Source of the DNA: CAKRPJ01 sp934376955
Lineage (GTDB): Bacteria; Bacillota; Clostridia; Lachnospirales; Lachnospiraceae
NCBI GenBank assembly: GCA_934376955.1
Contig: CAKRPJ010000015.1
Location: 1 to 55,009 of the forward strand
Direction: 5' to 3'
Length of the DNA: 55,009 bases
Each line of letters starts with the position of its first letter. Positions within the stretch are counted from its first letter, which is position 1. Below, one piece after another: positions 49,701-55,009 of this stretch. The position numbers were made by a program, and so were the translations under genes. Below the pieces are notes generated by a model. The model searched no databases. It was not told the origin of the DNA and was given only the letters and a program-made list of their open reading frames with translations.

Positions 49701-51287
49701 TATGATTTTGACTCGGAGGAAGTGAAAAAATTCTCGGGAATGGCGGGGTGTGACATGCCGGATAAGCTCTGCCCGGTCTGCGGCAAGCCCCTTACAAAAG
49801 ATGGCTTTGATATTCCCTTTGAGACCTTCCTTGGCTTTAAGGGAGATAAAGAGCCGGATATCGACCTAAACTTTTCCGGAGAATACCAGAGCCGTGCCCA
49901 TGATTATACCGAGGTTATTTTCGGTAAGGGCCAGACCTTCCGGGCCGGAACCATCGGTACATTGGCGGATAAGACGGCCTTTGGTTATGTAAAGAACTAT
50001 TTTGAGGAGCACGGAGAGAGAAAGAGAAACTGTGAGATCAACCGGATCGTGCAGGGCTGTGTCGGCGTGCGAAGGACTACGGGACAGCATCCGGGCGGCA
50101 TTGTCGTTCTTCCGCTGGGGGAGATGATCTATTCCTTTACCCCTGTCCAGCACCCTGCGAACGATATGACCACGAAGACCATAACGACCCACTTTGACTA
50201 TCACTCCATCGACCACAACCTGCTAAAGCTTGATATTCTCGGCCATGATGATCCGACAATGATCCGTATGCTGCAGGATCTGACCGGTCTTGATCCGGTT
50301 AAGGATATCCCACTGGATTCCAAAGAGGTCATGAGCCTGTTTCAGAATACGGATGCACTGGGGATAAAGCCAGAGGATATCGGAGGCTGTAAGCTGGGGG
50401 CCCTCGGTGTTCCGGAGTTTGGTACAGACTTTGCCATGCAGATGCTTCTTGATACAAAGCCAAAGTATTTTTCCGACCTTGTTCGTATTGCCGGGCTGGC
50501 CCACGGTACGGATGTATGGCTTGGAAATGCCCAGACTCTGATCCAGGAGGGAAAGGCAACGATCCAGACTGCCATCTGTACCCGAGATGATATCATGATC
50601 TATCTTATCCAGAGAGGGCTGGAGGAAGGAACCGCCTTTACAATTATGGAGGCGGTGCGAAAAGGAAAAGGATTAAAGCCGGAGTGGGAGGAGGAAATGG
50701 TCAAGCATGGCGTGCCAGACTGGTATATCTGGTCCTGTAAAAAGATCAAATATATGTTCCCGAAGGCACATGCGGCCGCCTATGTAATGATGGCGTGGCG
50801 TATTGCTTATTGTAAGGTCTTTTATCCGTTAGCATATTATGCCGCATTCTTCAGCATCCGTGCAGACGGCTTTTCCTATGAGATCATGTGCCTCGGGCGG
50901 GAGAATCTGGAACGGTATCTCGCAGACTATAAGAGGCGTCAGGATTCCCTGAGCCAGAAGGAGCAGGGAACCTTAAAGGATATGAGGATCGTTCAGGAAA
51001 TGTATGCAAGGGGCTTTGATTTCCTCCCTCTGGATATATTCAAGGCAAAGGCAAGACACTTCCAGATCATCGGCGATAAGCTTATGCCCTCCATCAACAG
51101 CATTGACGGTCTGGGCGAAAAGGCGGCGGATTCCATTGAGGAGGCAGCTAAGGATGGCCCATTCCTTTCAAAAGAGGATTTCAGGAACCGCACGAAGGTC
51201 AGCAAAACGATCTGCGACCTTATGGTGGAGCTTGGGATACTTAAAGATCTTCCGGAAACGAATCAGCTCTCGCTTTTCGATTTCTAG
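46794..51287 (+). CDS. polC: DNA polymerase III PolC-type alpha subunit
   Basis: A 1497-residue replicative polymerase of low-GC Gram-positives. Order: N-terminal domain (~1-180), a Lys/Gly/Glu-rich linker (~190-265), OB domain (~270-370), PHP domain opening VELHCHTKMSDMDG (~386), an inserted proofreading exonuclease with VFDIETTGFSP (~476) and HNASFDVSFIRHN, then the polymerase core with GSRGSVGSSFVATMSGI, DIDLNFSGEYQ, GIVVLP and a zinc-binding CPVCGKP segment, and a C-terminal end in QLSLFDF, a beta-clamp-binding peptide. Length is slightly above the usual ~1440 because of the linker. It ends the operon. Confidence 0.98.
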   Translation: MEKPFLEVFPGLAIGNEIKELLKLVMVERITMPKDRSSLRIYIASPRLIEKQDINKLENRIAADLFPGRIMRVKIHEKFRLSAQYTPEKLYDLYKDSILEEFRQFGMVEYNILRRSAPEFIGGNVMVLHVDDNMIYRIRSAEVARVLEKIFTERCGLAAEVRLEFIKSEKKKACGEDELEFMVCEHKTSESEALAEGKNTADTPGTAGTKKAAASKQGFTKKTFGEKIASHPEEGGRPKEGFKPKESFKSREGGRIPYRRSENPDVLFGRDFDGEITKICEITGEIGEVILRGQIVQLEKRELKSGNKLMIFDITDYTDSITIKMFLREGQEEDADAAIKKGNFIRIKGITIIDKFDGELTVGSVVGIKKCEDFTTKREDHAPVKRVELHCHTKMSDMDGVSEVKDIIKRAKKWGMPALAVTDHGCVQAFPDANHALDKGDTFKVLYGVEGYLVDDMKEIVENSKNQSLDGTFVVFDIETTGFSPVKNKIIEIGAVKVEHGMIVDRMDEFINPEVPIPFEIERLTGINDAMVMNAPTVDAILPRFLDFVGDAVLVAHNASFDVSFIRHNAELLGRSIEPTVLDTVTLARVLLPNLNRYKLDTVAKALHVSLENHHRAVDDAEATAGIFLRFVEMLKKQYDMKNLDDLTVFNRSDDSAIMKMPTYHVIIIAKNDLGRVNLYRLVSWSHLRYFSKRPRIPKSLLNEYREGLIIGSACEAGELYQAILRGNSDEELQKLAKFYDYLEIQPLGNDMFMLRDEKSTVNSVEDLQNINRKIISLGEQCSRPVCATCDVHFLDPEDEIYRRILMAGMGFKDSDEQAPLFLRTTEEMLEEFEYLGSDKAYEVVVTNTRMIADMCEPIAPVRPDKCPPVIENSDETLRDICYNRAHEMYGDDLPKIVVDRLERELTSIISNGFAVMYIIAQKLVWKSNEDGYLVGSRGSVGSSFVATMSGITEVNPLSPHYYCTNCHYYDFDSEEVKKFSGMAGCDMPDKLCPVCGKPLTKDGFDIPFETFLGFKGDKEPDIDLNFSGEYQSRAHDYTEVIFGKGQTFRAGTIGTLADKTAFGYVKNYFEEHGERKRNCEINRIVQGCVGVRRTTGQHPGGIVVLPLGEMIYSFTPVQHPANDMTTKTITTHFDYHSIDHNLLKLDILGHDDPTMIRMLQDLTGLDPVKDIPLDSKEVMSLFQNTDALGIKPEDIGGCKLGALGVPEFGTDFAMQMLLDTKPKYFSDLVRIAGLAHGTDVWLGNAQTLIQEGKATIQTAICTRDDIMIYLIQRGLEEGTAFTIMEAVRKGKGLKPEWEEEMVKHGVPDWYIWSCKKIKYMFPKAHAAAYVMMAWRIAYCKVFYPLAYYAAFFSIRADGFSYEIMCLGRENLERYLADYKRRQDSLSQKEQGTLKDMRIVQEMYARGFDFLPLDIFKAKARHFQIIGDKLMPSINSIDGLGEKAADSIEEAAKDGPFLSKEDFRNRTKVSKTICDLMVELGILKDLPETNQLSLFDF

Positions 51288-51320
51288 AAATAAAAAATTC
51301 CAGAGATAATAGAATAAGGC

Positions 51321-51348
51321 TTGACAAACCTCCGTATTGTGATATTAT
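51321..51348 (+). promoter_or_regulatory. copper operon promoter
   Basis: TTGACA (51321-51326) and TATTAT (51343-51348), 16 bases apart. A CsoR-like operator lies immediately downstream. Confidence 0.7.
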
Positions 51349-51353
51349 GTAGG

Positions 51354-51372
51354 TATACCCGGTAAAGGTATA
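51354..51372 (+). promoter_or_regulatory. CsoR operator candidate
   Basis: TATACC (51354-51359) and GGTATA (51367-51372) form a perfect inverted repeat around seven bases beginning CGG. CsoR operators are G/C-containing dyads with TACC/GGTA arms at Cu-inducible promoters. csoR itself ends this operon, so autoregulation is expected. A GATGTG/CACATC hairpin follows at about 51376-51397 in the leader. Confidence 0.65.
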
Positions 51373-51451
51373 TTGGATGTGAGAGGACTCCCACATCTTC
51401 AGGTGGCGAGGAGCCAATTAGAATACATTTATCAAATATGGAGGTATATTA

Positions 51452-54049
51452 ATGGTTCAGTATATAATCACGGGAATGAGCTGTGCGGCATGCAGCGCCA
51501 GAGTGGAAAAGGCTGTTTCGGCGGTACCCGGTGTTTCCTCCTGCTCGGTAAGTCTTTTGACCAACTCTATGGGAGTGGAGGGTGACGCACCCACTGCAGA
51601 TGTCATTGCTGCCGTAGAGGCGGCAGGCTATGGGGCTTCCTTAAAGGGAAAGGCCTTATCTTCATCAGAAAACAGCGGCGGGGCCGGTGCAAATTTTCGG
51701 AATGCCGATGAAGATGCACTGTCGGATCGGGAAACCCCTGTTCTGAAGAAGCGCCTTATGGCTTCCCTTGGTTTCCTTATTGTTTTGATGTATTTTTCTA
51801 TGGGACACATGATGTGGGGATGGCCCCTCCCATCCTTTTTTGACGGAAACCATGTCGCAATGGGGCTAATCCAGCTTCTTCTCGCAGCAATTATCATGGT
51901 GATAAACCAGAAGTTTTTTATAAGCGGCTTTCGTGGTTTGATCCATAGGGCACCAAATATGGATACACTGGTGGCGTTGGGATCTGCTGCCTCATTTCTC
52001 TATAGCACATACGCATTATTTGCCATGACAGACGCTCAGCTTTCCGGCAATTCAGACGCAGTCATGATGTATATGCATGAGTTTTACTTTGAATCCGCGG
52101 CTATGATCCTTACGCTGATCACCGTGGGAAAAATGCTGGAGGCAAGATCAAAGGGAAAGACAACGGATGCGTTGAAGGGGCTGATGAAGCTGGCCCCCAA
52201 AACAGCAGTGCTCCTAAGGAACGGACAGGAAGAAACCGTTCCTATCGAAATGGTAAAAAAGGGGGATATCTTCGTTGTACGTCCCGGAGAAAACATACCG
52301 GTCGATGGTATCGTCACCGAGGGAACCAGCGCAGTCAATGAGGCTGCCCTGACCGGCGAAAGCCTGCCGGTGGATAAGGCAGAGGGAGATATGGTATCGG
52401 CAGCTACCGTAAACCAGTCCGGCTTTTTAAAGTGTGAGGCATTGCGGGTAGGAGAAGATACAACTCTTTCCCAGATCATCCGCATGGTAAGTGATGCGGC
52501 GGCTACGAAGGCGCCCATCGCAAAGATCGCAGATCGTGTTTCCGGTATTTTTGTACCGACAGTGATCTCCATCGCCATATTAACGATATTTGGCTGGCTT
52601 TTAGCCGGGCAGACCTTTGGCTTCGCGTTAGCCCGGGGAATCTCCGTTCTTGTCATCAGCTGTCCATGTGCTCTCGGTCTTGCGACCCCTGTGGCGATCA
52701 TGGTCGGAAACGGCGTCGGTGCGAAGAACGGCATTCTTTTTAAAACAGCCGTTTCTCTTGAGGAAACAGGAAAAACCGAAATTGTGGCTCTTGACAAAAC
52801 GGGTACCATCACCAGCGGGGATCCAAAGGTAACAGAGATCATTCCGGCAGACGGAGAACAGGCTAAGGAGCTTTTACACATTTCCGGAGCTCTCGAAAAG
52901 AAAAGTGAGCACCCGCTTGCAAAGGCAATCCTTAAGGAAGCGGAAGAACAAGGGCTTTCGCTGCCGGAGGTTCAGGACTTTTTTGCACTGCCCGGAAACG
53001 GACTTACGGCAAAGCTGAATGAAAAACAGATATTTGGCGGCAGCCTGAGATTTGCAGAAACAAAAGCGGAAATCCCGGCTGCATTACGATCGAAGGGAGA
53101 GGCACTTTCTTCAGAAGGAAAGACGCCGCTGTATTTTGGACAGGGAGAAAAGCTTCTGGGAATAATTGCTGTAGCTGACGTTATAAAAGAAGACAGCCCG
53201 CAAGCGATCCGGGAGCTGAAAAACATGGGGATCCATGTAGTTATGCTGACAGGAGATAATGAGAAAACTGCTAAAGCGATCGGTGTGCAGGCCGGTGTTG
53301 ACGAGGTGATCGCCGGTGTTCTTCCGGACGGTAAGGAGAGCGTGATCCGGGCCTTAAAGGAAAAAGGCCGTGTTGCCATGGTGGGTGACGGCATAAATGA
53401 TGCCCCGGCACTTACAAGGGCAGACATCGGTATCGCCATCGGAGCCGGAACAGATATCGCCATCGATGCAGCCGATGTGGTGCTGATGAAAAGCCGCCTT
53501 ACTGATGTCCCCGCGGCGATCCGCTTAAGCCGTGCGGCATTGAGAAATATCCATGAAAATCTGTTCTGGGCATTCTTTTATAATACGATCGGTATTCCGC
53601 TCGCTATGGGACTTTTTATCCCGATATTGGGATGGAAGCTGAACCCGATGTTTGGAGCCGCCGCCATGAGCCTTTCCAGCTTCTGCGTGGTCTCCAATGC
53701 CCTGAGACTTAACTTCTTTGACCTGCACAGAGCAGACAGAGATAAAAAACGTAAAAGCAAAAGGCCGGGCGAGGCAATACACCAAATCACAAAGCACATA
53801 ACAAATAATAATAATAATAATAATAATATAAAGGAGACAAAGACAATGGAAAAGATGTTAAAAATTGAAGGAATGATGTGTCCGCACTGCGAAGCCAGAG
53901 TAAAGAAGTGTCTGGAGGCGATCCCGGGAGTGGAGAGCGCTGCTGTCAGCCATACAGCCGGTACTGCTGTTGTTACATTAAAAGAAGATGTTTCCTATGA
54001 GACATTAAAGAATGCAGTAGAAGCACAGGATTACAAGGTCGTAGGATAA
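51452..54049 (+). CDS. copA: copper-exporting P1B-ATPase CopA fused in frame to a CopZ-like chaperone
   Basis: An 865-residue protein. Residues 1-~70 are an HMA domain with GMSCAACSARVEK (Cys11, Cys14). The pump core shows TGES near 305, the CPC motif in ISCPCALGLATP (404-406), DKTGT with Asp ~448, HP in SEHPLAKA, and GDGINDAPAL near 645, all of Cu+ P1B-1 type. The core ends about residue 770. A linker of eight Asn (785-792), coded by (AAT)8, joins it to a second HMA domain (799-865) with MMCPHCEARVKKC. AAGGAGA precedes the in-frame ATG at 53846, so the chaperone can also be made alone. In most relatives CopZ is a separate gene; stand-alone plus fused products are inferred. Confidence 0.95.
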   Translation: MVQYIITGMSCAACSARVEKAVSAVPGVSSCSVSLLTNSMGVEGDAPTADVIAAVEAAGYGASLKGKALSSSENSGGAGANFRNADEDALSDRETPVLKKRLMASLGFLIVLMYFSMGHMMWGWPLPSFFDGNHVAMGLIQLLLAAIIMVINQKFFISGFRGLIHRAPNMDTLVALGSAASFLYSTYALFAMTDAQLSGNSDAVMMYMHEFYFESAAMILTLITVGKMLEARSKGKTTDALKGLMKLAPKTAVLLRNGQEETVPIEMVKKGDIFVVRPGENIPVDGIVTEGTSAVNEAALTGESLPVDKAEGDMVSAATVNQSGFLKCEALRVGEDTTLSQIIRMVSDAAATKAPIAKIADRVSGIFVPTVISIAILTIFGWLLAGQTFGFALARGISVLVISCPCALGLATPVAIMVGNGVGAKNGILFKTAVSLEETGKTEIVALDKTGTITSGDPKVTEIIPADGEQAKELLHISGALEKKSEHPLAKAILKEAEEQGLSLPEVQDFFALPGNGLTAKLNEKQIFGGSLRFAETKAEIPAALRSKGEALSSEGKTPLYFGQGEKLLGIIAVADVIKEDSPQAIRELKNMGIHVVMLTGDNEKTAKAIGVQAGVDEVIAGVLPDGKESVIRALKEKGRVAMVGDGINDAPALTRADIGIAIGAGTDIAIDAADVVLMKSRLTDVPAAIRLSRAALRNIHENLFWAFFYNTIGIPLAMGLFIPILGWKLNPMFGAAAMSLSSFCVVSNALRLNFFDLHRADRDKKRKSKRPGEAIHQITKHITNNNNNNNNIKETKTMEKMLKIEGMMCPHCEARVKKCLEAIPGVESAAVSHTAGTAVVTLKEDVSYETLKNAVEAQDYKVVG
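53804..53827 (+). repeat. (AAT)8 microsatellite joining copA and copZ
   Basis: Eight AAT units, reading Asn in the copA frame. In a second frame the same repeat reads TAA stop codons, so a one-base slip would restore separate copA and copZ genes. AAAGGAGA and the copZ ATG lie directly after it. Confidence 0.95.
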
Positions 54050-54073
54050 TCCAAGCACAGGAGGAAAAGTGGC

Positions 54074-54400
54074 GTGCAGGAGAAAACATTTGAAAGCCGG
54101 ACAGACAATAAGACCTGTGAATGCAGACATAAGCACAGGACAGAAAAAGAGGAGAAGGATCTGATCAGCCGCCTCAACAGGATCGAAGGGCAGGTACGCG
54201 GCATTAAAAGTATGGTTCAGGAGGAGCGGTATTGCACGGATATCCTTGTGCAGGTATCAGCCATCCAATCTGCCCTGAATGGATTCACCAAGCTGCTTCT
54301 CTCAAACCATATCAAAACCTGCGTGGTAGAGGAGATCAAAAACGGAAATGAAGAAAAGGCCGTGGATGAGCTTTGTGAAACAATTAAAAAAATGATGTAG
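54074..54400 (+). CDS. csoR: copper-sensing transcriptional repressor CsoR
   Basis: A 108-residue DUF156/CsoR-family repressor: DLISRLNRIEGQVRGIKSMV, then the Cu+ ligand set Cys in RYCTDIL, His and Cys in SNHIKTC (the Cys-His-Cys arrangement of true CsoR, as opposed to RcnR or FrmR). An extra His/Cys-containing N-terminal tail (CECRHKHRTEKEEKD) precedes the family start and might bind metal. It uses a GTG with AGGAGG nine bases upstream, 24 bases after copA-copZ, so copper export and its repressor are one operon. Confidence 0.95.
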   Translation: MQEKTFESRTDNKTCECRHKHRTEKEEKDLISRLNRIEGQVRGIKSMVQEERYCTDILVQVSAIQSALNGFTKLLLSNHIKTCVVEEIKNGNEEKAVDELCETIKKMM

Positions 54401-54420
54401 CTGCATAATAAGCTGTAACT

Positions 54421-54443
54421 CCGGCACGCCTTTCGCGTGCCGG
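54421..54443 (+). terminator. hairpin after csoR
   Basis: CCGGCACGC-ctttc-GCGTGCCGG is a perfect 9-bp stem 20 bases after the csoR stop. The following AAGCTTGTTT is only a weak T-tract. Confidence 0.6.
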
Positions 54444-54483
54444 AAGCTTGTTTCAGGTCATCAATATTGTTTCAGATCATTAG

Positions 54484-54836
54484 AACGCACGGTGATGAGA
54501 ATCCGGAGCGGACGAAATGAAGGAAAATAAGAAAATCGTCCGCCGGAAACGCACGGCGATGAGGATCCGGAGCGGACGAAATGAAGGAAAATAAGAAATT
54601 CGTCCGCCGGAAACGCACGGTGATGGGGATCCGGAGCGGACGAAATAAAGGAAAATAAGAAATTCGTACGCTGGAAACGCACGGTGATGGGGATCCGGAG
54701 CGGACGAAACGAAGGAAAATAAGAAATTCGTCCGCCGGAAATGCTCGGTGATTGGGATCCGGAGCGGACGAAATGAAGGAAAATAAGAAATTCGTCCGCC
54801 GGAAACGCACGGTGATGGGGATCCGGAGCGGACGAA
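54484..54836. repeat. 64-bp tandem repeat array, 5.5 units
   Basis: Units begin at 54484, 54548, 54612, 54676 and 54740, with a partial unit at 54804-54836. Each contains GCGGACGAA and TTCGTCCGC as a 9-bp inverted repeat around an A/G-rich loop, extended by TCCG with CGGA. Units differ at a few places. Reverse-strand frames are open throughout only because 64 is one more than a multiple of three. There are no spacers, so it is not a CRISPR array. Confidence 0.95.
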
Positions 54837-54891
54837 GCAAATCATTTGATTAAATTGTTTAAAATTGTTTAAAAAAAATAAAAAATAATGC

Positions 54892-54920
54892 TTGACAATT
54901 TGATGATTCTATATTATACT
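54892..54920 (+). promoter_or_regulatory. tRNA-Pro promoter
   Basis: TTGACA (54892-54897) and TATACT (54915-54920), 17 bases apart, 12 bases before the tRNA. Confidence 0.85.
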
Positions 54921-54932
54921 ACGTTATGTAAT

Positions 54933-55006
54933 CGAGGCGTGGCTCAGTTTGGTAGAGCGCTGCGTTCGGGACGCAGAGGTCGCAAGTTCGAATCTTGTCG
55001 CCTCGA
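54933..55006 (+). tRNA. tRNA-Pro (anticodon CGG)
   Basis: 74 bases. Acceptor CGAGGCG (54933-54939) pairs with CGCCTCG (54999-55005), discriminator A at 55006. The anticodon stem CTGCG/CGCAG encloses TTCGGGA, anticodon CGG at 54967-54969, reading CCG. The T-arm has TTCGAAT. CCA is not encoded (CTT follows), so it must be added after transcription. Confidence 0.97.
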
Positions 55007-55009
55007 CTT

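Noticed and set aside
54484..54836. Possible CRISPR array
   Set aside because: Units are contiguous and nearly identical, with no unique spacers and no cas genes.
54461..54845. Three overlapping reverse-strand open frames with Phe/Pro/Ser-rich repeats
   Set aside because: They are the same 64-bp tandem repeat read in three frames, have no ribosome binding site, and arise because the unit lacks stop codons on that strand.

Overview
The window looks like chromosome of a low-to-mid GC Gram-positive anaerobe, most likely a Lachnospiraceae-type Clostridia. Reasons: PolC and CodY are present, the gene order dprA-topA-codY-rpsB-tsf and pyrH-frr-uppS-cdsA-dxr-rseP-ispG-polC is typical of Firmicutes, ribosome binding sites are strong AGGAGG types, GTG and TTG starts are common, and there is a FeoB-associated Cys-rich protein and a xanthine dehydrogenase of gut-clostridial type. 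This placement is inferred from protein character, not from a database search.

Layout. 1-9.7 kb: end of argF, an alpha/beta hydrolase, comM, dprA, topA, codY (reverse), rpsB and tsf. 9.7-12.1 kb: two reverse membrane proteins (NSS symporter, YitT). 12.3-20.4 kb: an iron region with a small CxxC membrane protein plus an unusual P1B-type ATPase (a candidate ferrosome-type pair), feoA-feoA, feoB, apbE, a candidate small RNA with its own promoter and terminator, the FeoB-associated protein, a Fur-like protein without the usual metal ligands, and a DUF2325 protein. 20.5-22.7 kb: a cobalamin riboswitch in front of an exported CbiK-like cobaltochelatase lipoprotein and a second lipoprotein. 22.9-26.8 kb: pgi, a DtxR-family regulator (reverse) and an SPFH/zinc-ribbon protein. 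26.9-36.6 kb: MATE exporter, then a tightly packed purine operon (NCS2 permease, three xanthine dehydrogenase subunits, a MocA-Xpt fusion, a CocE-like hydrolase). 36.7-40.4 kb: DUF362 protein, a second-type RsmH, an unknown protein and threonine aldolase. 40.4-51.3 kb: pyrH to polC housekeeping run. 51.3-54.4 kb: copper operon (CopA fused in frame to CopZ, then CsoR). 54.4-55.0 kb: a 64-bp tandem repeat array and tRNA-Pro(CGG).

How it works together. Iron uptake (FeoAB), possible iron storage or sequestration (P1B ATPase pair) and metalloregulators lie together and share two candidate operator motifs: TTAG-N6-CTAA at three places, and a palindrome over the -10 box at two promoters. The purine operon imports a purine, oxidises it to xanthine or urate, matures the molybdenum cofactor and salvages xanthine to XMP. 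The copper operon has a CsoR-type operator candidate.

The most unusual material is non-coding. A structured intergenic element (family A, four clear copies and one decayed) is built from hairpins whose stems are kept by paired base changes, and a second dispersed element (family B, two copies) lies directly upstream of two metal-related genes. About 31 kb of accessory genes separate tsf from pyrH, which are normally neighbours.
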